A DNA stretch of 15,965 nt from positions 1 through 15,965 of the forward strand of contig JAMCSM010000106.1 in assembly GCA_023380915.1 (NCBI GenBank), given 5' to 3'. Position 1 is the stretch's first letter; each line of letters begins with the position of its first letter. Both the position numbers and the translations under genes were made by a program. Below, piece by piece: positions 11,789-15,965 of the stretch. The stretch comes from Actinomycetota bacterium (GTDB lineage: Bacteria; Actinomycetota; Humimicrobiia; Humimicrobiales; Humimicrobiaceae). The notes beneath the pieces were generated by a model. That model was not told where the DNA came from. It did no database searches and worked only from the letters and a program-made list of their open reading frames with translations.

Positions 11789-11951
11789 TTGTCACGGGGA
11801 CGTATAATTTGACAACAAATGAATTTGTCACGAGCATCAGGGACGTATAATTTGACAGTCAAAACTATATGTAAGTTGCCAACTAGAGGAATTTTCAATA
11901 GTGTGATTTTTTTCTTCTAAAAGTATGTCAAATTATACGTCCCCGTGACAA
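11789..11951. repeat. 163-bp element with 26-bp perfect inverted ends between rplL and rpoB
   Basis: Positions 11789-11814 and 11926-11951 are perfect inverted copies of each other over 26 bp, outer bases ttgtcacggggacg. Inside, the 18-bp word gggacgtataatttgaca of the left end (11797-11814) recurs in the same orientation at 11840-11857, preceded by another ttgtcac at 11825-11831. A degenerate outer copy, ttgtcatgggga, lies at 11775-11786. The element starts 13 bp beyond the rplL stop codon and carries no open reading frame. This arrangement resembles a non-autonomous miniature element or REP-type repeat with nested ends. I see no clear target-site duplication. In RNA the arms could form a long stem. 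Confidence 0.85.
11797..11857 (+). repeat. Direct repeat of an 18-bp end motif within the element
   Basis: gggacgtataatttgaca occurs exactly at 11797-11814 and 11840-11857. The second unit is an end copy with a small insertion (cgagcatcaggg instead of cgggg), so the two units are 36 bp apart at the ttgtcac part and 43 bp apart at the rest. It suggests insertion of one element copy beside another, or an internal duplication. Confidence 0.85.
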
Positions 11952-11964
11952 AATTAACTAAATT

Positions 11965-12360
11965 CTATTTAAGTTCTACTTCTGCTCCGTTTTCTTCAAG
12001 CTCTTTTTTAATTTTTTCAGCTTCTTCTTTTGAAATTTTTTCCTTAACTAAACTTGGAGCACCATCAACTAAATCTTTAGCTTCTTTAAGACCAAGTCCG
12101 GTAACTGCTCTTACAACCTTTATTACTTGTATTTTCTTTTCTCCTGCAGATTTAAGCATAACATCAAACTCAGTTTTTTCTTCTTCAACTACAGCAGGAG
12201 CAGCAGCTCCGCCGGAAACTCCAGCAGCAGGTGCAGCTACCATAGCTTGAGCACTAACTCCAAATTTTTCTTCCAAAGCCTTAACAAGCTCTGCTAATTG
12301 AAGTACTGTCATATTTTCAATTGCACTTATAATATCTTCTGTTTTTAATTCTTTTGTCAT
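11965..12360 (-). CDS. rplL: 50S ribosomal protein L7/L12
   Basis: L7/L12 forms the flexible stalk of the 50S subunit, bound as dimers to L10, and recruits and stimulates the translational GTPases EF-Tu, EF-G and IF2. The 131-residue product has the N-terminal dimerisation helices (about 1-35), an Ala/Gly/Pro-rich hinge (about 37-57) and the C-terminal domain with [20 protein letters not shown] and [15 protein letters not shown]. An AGGGAAGG ribosome binding site precedes the ATG. It follows rplJ by 100 bp under the shared L10 leader. The stop codon is only 13 bp from the inverted-repeat element, whose stem may define the 3' end of the rplJL message. Confidence 0.99.
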   Translation of the reverse strand: MTKELKTEDIISAIENMTVLQLAELVKALEEKFGVSAQAMVAAPAAGVSGGAAAPAVVEEEKTEFDVMLKSAGEKKIQVIKVVRAVTGLGLKEAKDLVDGAPSLVKEKISKEEAEKIKKELEENGAEVELK

Positions 12361-12460
12361 TTTTTTCCTTCCCTAATATTTTCTTGTTATTTTCTTAACT
12401 ATTTAATTTGTTAACTTAAGAATTTAATTAAATTTTATCTTTAATTAATATTAAATTAAT

Positions 12461-12982
12461 TTAATTAGCTTTTTCTTTTTGAATTGCACTTAAAGTCATC
12501 ACTAATTTTTGCGGTAGATTATTAAGTACATTTACAAGCATACTTAAAGGACCGGCTATTGCACAAACAACTTGAGAAATAAGAATTTCTCTTGATGGTA
12601 GATTTGCAAGCATATTTATTTCATTAGCACTTACTAATTTCCCATCAATTATTCCAGCTTTAATTTTTAAAAGATCATATTCTTTTATTATATCTTTAAG
12701 AACTTTAGCTGTAGCAATTAAATCTTTATGACTTACAATTACACTCGTGGGTCCTTTAAAAACATTGCTAAGATCTAAATCTTTAAAGGATTCCGATGCT
12801 GCAATACTTGCAAGAGTGTTTTTTAATATCATTAAAGTTGCATCAACTTCATATAGTTTATCCCTTATAACTACTGACTGATCGGACTTTATATTGCTAT
12901 GATCTGTAAAAAACAGGCCATTATTATTTAAAAACTCTTCCTTTATTGAATTGACCTTATTTAATTTTTCACTTTTTATCAA
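12461..12982 (-). CDS. rplJ: 50S ribosomal protein L10
   Basis: L10 anchors the L7/L12 stalk to 23S rRNA and, as the L10-L12 complex, represses its own operon through the leader RNA. The product is 173 residues, normal for the family. The N-terminal rRNA-binding domain contains ILKNTLASIA near residue 52, and the C-terminal helix that binds L12 dimers includes VCAIAGPLSMLVNVLNNLPQKLV. The start must be TTG, read from 12982: no in-frame ATG occurs until inside the conserved domain, and a GGGGG ribosome binding site lies 8 bases upstream. The rare start codon may lower translation. It is separated from rplA by 190 bp that hold the L10 leader and attenuator. Confidence 0.98.
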   Translation of the reverse strand: MIKSEKLNKVNSIKEEFLNNNGLFFTDHSNIKSDQSVVIRDKLYEVDATLMILKNTLASIAASESFKDLDLSNVFKGPTSVIVSHKDLIATAKVLKDIIKEYDLLKIKAGIIDGKLVSANEINMLANLPSREILISQVVCAIAGPLSMLVNVLNNLPQKLVMTLSAIQKEKAN

Positions 12983-12990
12983 TTTTAAAA

Positions 12991-12995
12991 CCCCC
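12991..12995 (-). promoter_or_regulatory. Ribosome binding site fixing the TTG start of rplJ
   Basis: GGGGG within AAGACGGGGG lies 8 bases before the TTG read from 12982. The same G-rich type of site precedes rpoB (GGGGAG) and rpoC (AGGGGG), which supports using it to choose the start. Confidence 0.6.
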
Positions 12996-13024
12996 GTCTT
13001 AAAATATTAATTTATTTCCTTTTT

Positions 13025-13061
13025 AAAAAACAAAATCGACCCATAAACTTAACAGGTCGAT
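13025..13061 (-). terminator. Intrinsic terminator (attenuator) in the rplJL leader
   Basis: On the minus strand ATCGACC (13061-13055) pairs with GGTCGAT (13041-13035) around a 13-base loop, and TTTGTTTTTT follows directly. This is a standard intrinsic terminator, about 45 bases upstream of rplJ. Its 5' arm can pair instead with CAGGTTGAT at 13084-13076 (9 bp with one G-U pair), so the terminator competes with an upstream hairpin of the L10 leader. Confidence 0.85.
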
Positions 13062-13137
13062 ATCATCTTTTTTTTATCAACCTGGTCAGGAAATTAAGCT
13101 GTTAATACTAATTTTGCAGCACCTGACGTCTATGGTT
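13041..13137 (-). ncRNA. Ribosomal protein L10 leader (autoregulatory RNA)
   Basis: The RNA matches the known L10 leader family by sequence and fold. The outer stem P1 is CCATAGAC (13135-13128) with GTTTATGG (13048-13041). The L10-binding arm is GTCAGG (13127-13122) with CCTGAC (13090-13085), extended by GCTG/CAGC, with the unpaired AGCTTAAT-type internal loop typical of the family. A third hairpin pairs 13084-13076 with 13061-13053. In Bacillus subtilis the L10-L12 complex binds such a leader and promotes transcription termination; in E. coli it represses translation. The terminator next to it points to attenuation here. The family assignment is by recognition, not by a covariance search. 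Confidence 0.9.
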
Positions 13138-13172
13138 TGCTTTTTATCTTTAAAATTAGCGTACCTTTTCTT

Positions 13173-13886
13173 TTAAGCTACTTCTCCCATTTCTGATTCA
13201 ACAGATTTATTTAAATCTATCTTTAAACTTGGCCCCATTGTTGATGACATATAAATAGATTTAATATATTTACCTTTTGCTGTTGATGGTTTTGCTTTTA
13301 TGATTGCATCAATTAAAGCTGAATAGTTTTCAGCAAGCTTATTGGCATCAAAACTTACTCTTCCAATAGATATGTGTATAACACCATATTTATCTGTTCT
13401 AAACTCTAGTCTTCCTTTTTTAATTTCCCTTACAGTTTTTTCTATTTCCATTGTTACAGTTCCTGATTTAGGGTTTGGCATTAATTTCCTTGGACCTAAA
13501 ACTTTTCCAAGTTTACCAACACTTTTCATCATATCAGGAGTAGAAATACAAATATCAAAATCAAGCCAGCCGCCACTAACCTTCTCTACAAGATCATCTC
13601 CCCCAACATAATCTGCACCGGCATTTTTTGCTTCTGCTGCTTTTTCTCCCTGAGCAAAAACAAGTATTTTTGGAACTTTACCGCTTCCATTAGGAAGAAC
13701 AATTGTTCCTCTTACTATTTGATCAGCTTTTTTGGGATCTACGCCTAAATTTATTGAAAGATCGACAGATTCATCAAATTTAGCAAAACTATGCTCTTTA
13801 ATCCATTTTATAGCTGAAAACGGTGAAACAGGAACAGTCCTGCTTCTGTCCTTAGCTTTTTCAATATAATTCTTACCTCTTTTCAC
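13173..13886 (-). CDS. rplA: 50S ribosomal protein L1
   Basis: L1 forms the mobile stalk at the E site that helps release deacylated tRNA, and in many bacteria it represses the L11-L1 message. The product is 237 residues, slightly longer than the usual 225-235. Family blocks include [12 protein letters not shown], the [16 protein letters not shown] segment and the C-terminal [12 protein letters not shown]. The start codon is GTG, read from 13886, with AGGAAGG six bases upstream. It follows rplK by only 44 bp, so the two are co-transcribed. I could not identify a typical L1-binding site in the rplK leader or the rplK-rplA spacer. Confidence 0.99.
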   Translation of the reverse strand: MKRGKNYIEKAKDRSRTVPVSPFSAIKWIKEHSFAKFDESVDLSINLGVDPKKADQIVRGTIVLPNGSGKVPKILVFAQGEKAAEAKNAGADYVGGDDLVEKVSGGWLDFDICISTPDMMKSVGKLGKVLGPRKLMPNPKSGTVTMEIEKTVREIKKGRLEFRTDKYGVIHISIGRVSFDANKLAENYSALIDAIIKAKPSTAKGKYIKSIYMSSTMGPSLKIDLNKSVESEMGEVA

Positions 13887-13930
13887 AATAACCTTCCTTT
13901 TAAAGTACTTAGTCCTATGATTCTATAATT

Positions 13931-14353
13931 TTACACTACTTTAATTCCCATACTTCGAGCAGTTCCTTCAATAATTTTTACTGCTGCTTCAACTGTACGT
14001 GCATTTAAATCTTTAAGCTTAAGTTTAGCTATTTCTTCAACTTGAGCTTTCGAAATTTCTCCAACCTTTGATCTGTTAGGTTCTTTTGAACCTTTTTCAA
14101 TGTTTACTGCTTTTTTTAATAAAACAGCTGCAGGAGGAGTTTTTGTAACAAAACTAAATGTTCTGTCTGCGTATATAGTAATAATTACAGGTAATACCGT
14201 ACCTGTCTGATTGGCAGTTTGTTCATTAAATTGCTTACAAAACTCCATAATATTGATTCCATGCTGACCAAGAGCAGGACCAATAGGAGGAGCAGGATTT
14301 GCCTGACCTGCTGTTACTTGTAACTTAACTATTGCTGTTATTTTTTTTGCCAT
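13931..14353 (-). CDS. rplK: 50S ribosomal protein L11
   Basis: L11 binds the GTPase-associated centre of 23S rRNA with L10 and is needed for the RelA response and for thiopeptide action. The 140-residue product has the N-terminal domain with [13 protein letters not shown] at 20-32, the [12 protein letters not shown] linker near 71-82 and the C-terminal rRNA-binding domain with GTARSMGI. The proline-rich face that thiostrepton-type drugs need is intact. An AGAGGAAAA ribosome binding site precedes the ATG. It lies 64 bp after nusG and 44 bp before rplA, the usual bacterial order. Confidence 0.99.
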   Translation of the reverse strand: MAKKITAIVKLQVTAGQANPAPPIGPALGQHGINIMEFCKQFNEQTANQTGTVLPVIITIYADRTFSFVTKTPPAAVLLKKAVNIEKGSKEPNRSKVGEISKAQVEEIAKLKLKDLNARTVEAAVKIIEGTARSMGIKVV

Positions 14354-14417
14354 TTTTTCCTCTTTATAACAAAATATAAACTTATAATATAATTTTAAAA
14401 TAATTTATGTAACATCT

Positions 14418-14942
14418 TTAAATTTTAGAAACCTGGTCAAAATTAAGCTCAACTGGTGTTTGCCTTCCAAAAATTGATACCAGAACTCTCAATTTACCCT
14501 GATCTATATTTATTTCACTTATTGTTCCATCAAAATTAGCAAATGGACCACTAATAACTTTAATGGGCATCCCAATTTCAAAGTCAGTTTTAGCTTTTGG
14601 TTTTTCACCGACTTCTTTCTTCATAATCCTATTAACTTCATCTTCAGAAAGAGGTTGTGGGGAGTCTTCGCTTCCTACAAACCCGGTAACTCCAGGGGTA
14701 TTTCTAACAACATACCATGAATCATCATCCAGAAGCATCTTAACTAAAAGATATCCTGGAAATACTTTTTTAGATGAAACATGTTTTTTACCACCATGTA
14801 TTTCCATAACATCTTCTGTGGGTATATAAATATCAAATATTTTATCACTCATATTCATGGATTCTTTCCTATGCTCGAGATTTATTTTAACTTTGTTCTC
14901 ATAACCGGCATAAGAATGAATCACATACCATCTTGGTCTCAT
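14418..14942 (-). CDS. nusG: Transcription termination/antitermination factor NusG
   Basis: NusG binds the RNA polymerase clamp, affects pausing and Rho-dependent termination, and links transcription to translation through S10. The 174-residue product has the NGN domain (about 1-115, starting [15 protein letters not shown], with the [10 protein letters not shown] strand) and a C-terminal KOW domain from about 123, with [15 protein letters not shown] and the strand region [16 protein letters not shown]. No large domain II insertion is present. A GAAGGT ribosome binding site lies about 11 bases before the ATG. It follows secE by 29 bp, the nearly universal secE-nusG pair. Confidence 0.99.
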   Translation of the reverse strand: MRPRWYVIHSYAGYENKVKINLEHRKESMNMSDKIFDIYIPTEDVMEIHGGKKHVSSKKVFPGYLLVKMLLDDDSWYVVRNTPGVTGFVGSEDSPQPLSEDEVNRIMKKEVGEKPKAKTDFEIGMPIKVISGPFANFDGTISEINIDQGKLRVLVSIFGRQTPVELNFDQVSKI

Positions 14943-14971
14943 AAAAATTTATACCTTCATTACTATCTTTA

Positions 14972-15286
14972 CTAAATTTTAGCTAAATATGCAATAACTC
15001 TTACCCAAATAAAATCAAATACTCCAAGCAATATAGAAAAAATCGCAATCGTGACAAGTACTACAACTGTATATCTCCATAGCTCCTGTCTTGTTGGCCA
15101 TGATACTTTTTTTAATTCATGTAGTACATCTCTGAAAAATTTTGCAATTTTTCCTGGAAGCTCTTTAAAAAATTTCTTCCAGTTTATTTTTTTCCTTGAT
15201 GGAGGCGTGGGAGTTTTTCTCTCTTGAAGCATTTTCTCCATCATTACTTTTTGCTTAAATTTATTTGGAATTTTTTGCTTAGCCAT
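14972..15286 (-). CDS. secE: Preprotein translocase subunit SecE
   Basis: SecE clamps the SecY channel in the inner membrane. The product is 104 residues, with a basic N-terminal extension of about 45 residues, then the conserved amphipathic segment FRDVLHELKKVSWPTRQEL and one transmembrane helix (about VVVLVTIAIFSILLGVFDF). One membrane segment is the usual minimal form, unlike the three in E. coli. The ATG at 15286 has no Shine-Dalgarno sequence: the 25 bases upstream are almost all A and T. Internal ATGs at codons 15, 16 and 19 lack well-spaced sites too, so I keep the longest start. It lies downstream of tRNA-Trp and the duplicated tRNA tail. Confidence 0.96.
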   Translation of the reverse strand: MAKQKIPNKFKQKVMMEKMLQERKTPTPPSRKKINWKKFFKELPGKIAKFFRDVLHELKKVSWPTRQELWRYTVVVLVTIAIFSILLGVFDFIWVRVIAYLAKI

Positions 15287-15319
15287 TTTTTTTATTTTTT
15301 AACAAAATTATATAAATTG

Positions 15320-15359
15320 TAACAAAAACAACTTTTTATGGCAGGGCTGGAGGGATTCG
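15320..15359 (-). repeat. Second copy of the tRNA-Trp 3' end plus 19 bp of flank
   Basis: These 40 bp are identical to 15491-15530. Read on the minus strand, the first 21 bases are the T-loop end, T-stem strand, acceptor strand, discriminator and CCA of the tRNA-Trp; the other 19 are the AT-rich bases downstream of it. The copy has no 5' tRNA half and cannot itself be a tRNA. Confidence 0.95.
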
Positions 15360-15437
15360 GTCTTTCGTCTCGCTATCGCTCGCTGCAGAGCCGCGGACTC
15401 CTTCCGCTTCGCTTCAGTTAAGTCCTTTCGAATCCCT
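15351..15437. repeat. GC-rich module bounded by inverted tRNA T-arm sequences
   Basis: The module begins agggattcg (15351-15359) and ends with its inverted copy cgaatccct (15429-15437); the longer form ttcgaatccct at 15427-15437 is an inverted copy of the tRNA-Trp T-arm. The interior is 57% G+C over 15361-15430 (40 of 70 by hand count) in otherwise AT-rich surroundings. It contains ctgcag, ccgcgg and gcgga/tccgc pairs as well as repeated cgct/gctt words. It has no gene. It looks like a foreign or repeat-family sequence. Confidence 0.75.
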
Positions 15438-15461
15438 AAAATATGCCACTGGCATATTTTA
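15437..15461. repeat. 25-bp perfect palindrome (possible weak terminator)
   Basis: The arm taaaatatgcca (15437-15448) and its inverted copy tggcatatttta (15450-15461) surround a single central C. In RNA it would form a hairpin with a short loop and an A/U-rich base. Read on the minus strand, the closing TTTTA is within the stem and G follows, so it is only terminator-like. It abuts the GC-rich module. Confidence 0.8.
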
Positions 15462-15490
15462 CAGCCATCTTTATAAGTTTACTTTTCAAA

Positions 15491-15530
15491 TAACAAAAAC
15501 AACTTTTTATGGCAGGGCTGGAGGGATTCG
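15491..15530 (-). repeat. First copy of the 40-bp direct repeat (native tRNA-Trp 3' end)
   Basis: This copy covers the last 21 bases of the intact tRNA-Trp (15510-15530) and 19 bases of downstream flank. Its partner lies 171 bp away at 15320-15359, with 131 bp between. Direct repeats of a tRNA 3' end are the classical footprint of site-specific integration, although the interval here is far too short for an integrase gene. Confidence 0.95.
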
Positions 15531-15586
15531 AACCCCCAACACTCGGTTTTGGAGACCGATGCTCTACCGATTGGAGCTACAGCCCT
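15510..15586 (-). tRNA. trnW: tRNA-Trp (anticodon CCA)
   Basis: The 77-base sequence folds as a full cloverleaf. The acceptor stem AGGGCTG pairs with CAGCCCT, followed by discriminator G and an encoded CCA. The D stem is GCTC/GAGC. The anticodon stem TCGGT/ACCGA encloses CTCCAAA with anticodon CCA, reading UGG. The T arm is GGGGG-TTCGAAT-CCCTC. Its first two bases (15586-15585) are also the last two of the rpmG TAG stop codon, so maturation of the tRNA 5' end by RNase P cuts through the stop codon. Its last 21 bases are duplicated 171 bp downstream. The order rpmG-trnW-secE is seen in many bacteria. Confidence 0.98.
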
Positions 15587-15734
15587 ATCTGGTCTCCTTA
15601 TGTACTGTATGCTTTTTACACCATTTACAATATTTTTTAATTTCCATTCTATCAGGATCATTTTTCTTATTTTTAACGCTTGTATAATTTCTTCTTTTAC
15701 AATCAGTACAAGCAAGTATAATATTAACTCTCAC
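15585..15734 (-). CDS. rpmG: 50S ribosomal protein L33
   Basis: L33 is a small zinc-ribbon protein near the E site of the 50S subunit. The product is 49 residues, typical for the family. It begins [17 protein letters not shown] and ends [10 protein letters not shown]. The two CxxC pairs C9/C12 and C36/C39 show the zinc-binding (C+) form, not the cysteine-free paralogue made under zinc shortage. The start is GTG, read from 15734, with GGAG five bases upstream; an ATG just before it is out of frame and hits a stop after four codons. The TAG stop overlaps the first two bases of tRNA-Trp. A promoter-like sequence lies about 50 bp upstream, after tuf. Confidence 0.97.
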   Translation of the reverse strand: MRVNIILACTDCKRRNYTSVKNKKNDPDRMEIKKYCKWCKKHTVHKETR

Positions 15735-15739
15735 TTTGA

Positions 15740-15743
15740 CTCC
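15740..15743 (-). promoter_or_regulatory. Ribosome binding site fixing the GTG start of rpmG
   Basis: GGAG read from 15743 lies five bases before GTG. The ATG that contains its first G (from 15745) is in another frame and ends at once, so the GTG is the start. Confidence 0.7.
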
Positions 15744-15781
15744 ATCTTAAATATTGATGCCATAAATAAAGACAAGTTAAT

Positions 15782-15810
15782 AAATTAACATTTACAATTA
15801 TTTATGTCAA
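15782..15810 (-). promoter_or_regulatory. Putative promoter for rpmG-trnW-secE-nusG-rplKA
   Basis: On the minus strand a perfect TTGACA (15810-15805) is followed, after 17 bases, by TAATTT (15787-15782), with a TG one base before the -10 box. The -10 box is poor but the extended TG and ideal spacing help. It would start transcription about 40 bp before rpmG. I found no clear terminator for the tuf gene just upstream, so read-through from tuf is also possible. Confidence 0.45.
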
Positions 15811-15883
15811 CTTATAATTTATTTATTTTTTTATTTTACCATTTACCTTTTCTAATCCCTATCCTGTATTTTAACTTAACACA

Positions 15884-15965
15884 TCAATCTATTATCTTAG
15901 CTATACTTCCCGCACCTATGGTTCTTCCGCCTTCACGGATAGCAAATCTGAGTCCCTCTTCCATT
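15884..15965 (-). CDS. tuf: Elongation factor Tu, C-terminal 26 residues (partial)
   Basis: The minus-strand frame entering from the right edge encodes MEEGLRFAIREGGRTIGAGS and then IAKIID, followed by TGA. This is the conserved C-terminus of domain 3 of EF-Tu. The start of the gene is outside the window. A second tuf gene begins at the other edge, downstream of fusA. The two visible parts do not overlap in sequence, so whether the copies are identical cannot be judged here. Confidence 0.97.
   Translation of the reverse strand, partial: MEEGLRFAIREGGRTIGAGSIAKIID

Noticed and set aside
11825..11851. Plus-strand promoter-like TTGTCA and perfect TATAAT within the repeat element
   Set aside because: The spacer is only 15 bases, the -35 box is imperfect, and it would fire antisense into rplL with no plus-strand gene. 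The TATAAT belongs to the repeated end motif.
11775..11951. CRISPR array
   Set aside because: The repeats are few, in both orientations, unevenly spaced and lack uniform spacers; they are ends of a small element instead.
11945..12250. A 101-codon plus-strand open frame rich in Ser, Ala and Thr
   Set aside because: It is the antisense shadow of the alanine-rich rplL gene.
13887..13930. L1-binding autoregulatory site between rplK and rplA, or before rplK
   Set aside because: Both spacers were read for a stem with the typical internal loop; nothing convincing was seen.
15479..15715. A 78-codon minus-strand open frame across rpmG and tRNA-Trp
   Set aside because: It is a shifted frame of rpmG that runs on through the tRNA. 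The real L33 frame starts at GTG 15734 with both CxxC pairs and ends at 15585.

Overview
The window is a low-G+C bacterial chromosome segment carrying the classic translation/transcription supercluster. Every gene lies on the minus strand, so transcription runs from position 15965 down to 1. In that order it holds: the 3' end of one EF-Tu gene (tuf), rpmG (L33), tRNA-Trp, secE, nusG, rplK (L11), rplA (L1), an L10-type leader with attenuator, rplJ (L10), rplL (L7/L12), rpoB, rpoC, rpsL (S12), rpsG (S7), fusA (EF-G) and the 5' end of a second tuf gene. All complete proteins are intact and near family length.

The organism is a bacterium with AT-rich intergenic DNA, mostly with AGGAG-like ribosome binding sites. 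The phylum cannot be fixed by eye. RpoC carries a charged coiled-coil insert of roughly 100 residues that Bacillus-type RpoC lacks but actinobacterial and some deep-branching thermophile RpoC have. S12 and S7 look actinobacterial- or Firmicutes-like, and EF-G has an [18 protein letters not shown] stretch common outside both. A deep-branching anaerobic lineage (low-G+C actinobacterial side branch, Atribacterota-like or similar) is my guess only.

Layout: (a) 15287-15965, tuf end, putative promoter, rpmG, tRNA-Trp whose first bases overlap the rpmG stop codon, then a 40-bp exact duplication of the tRNA 3' end with flank, enclosing a GC-rich inverted-repeat module and a 25-bp palindrome. (b) 13173-15286, secE-nusG-rplK-rplA, supplying the translocon, the antitermination factor and the L1 stalk/GTPase-centre proteins. 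(c) 11965-13172, L10 leader with a switch between two hairpins, then rplJ-rplL. (d) 11588-11964, a repeat element with 26-bp inverted ends, then a strong promoter for rpoBC. (e) 3846-11587, rpoB-rpoC. (f) 3371-3845, a 475-bp AT-rich spacer with a putative promoter flanked by an inverted repeat. (g) 1-3370, rpsL-rpsG-fusA-tuf.

The genes themselves are ordinary core machinery. The unusual content is between them: the tRNA-Trp tail duplication with its GC-rich module, the inverted-repeat element between rplL and rpoB, the inverted repeat around the rpsL-side promoter, and the explicit attenuator in the L10 leader.
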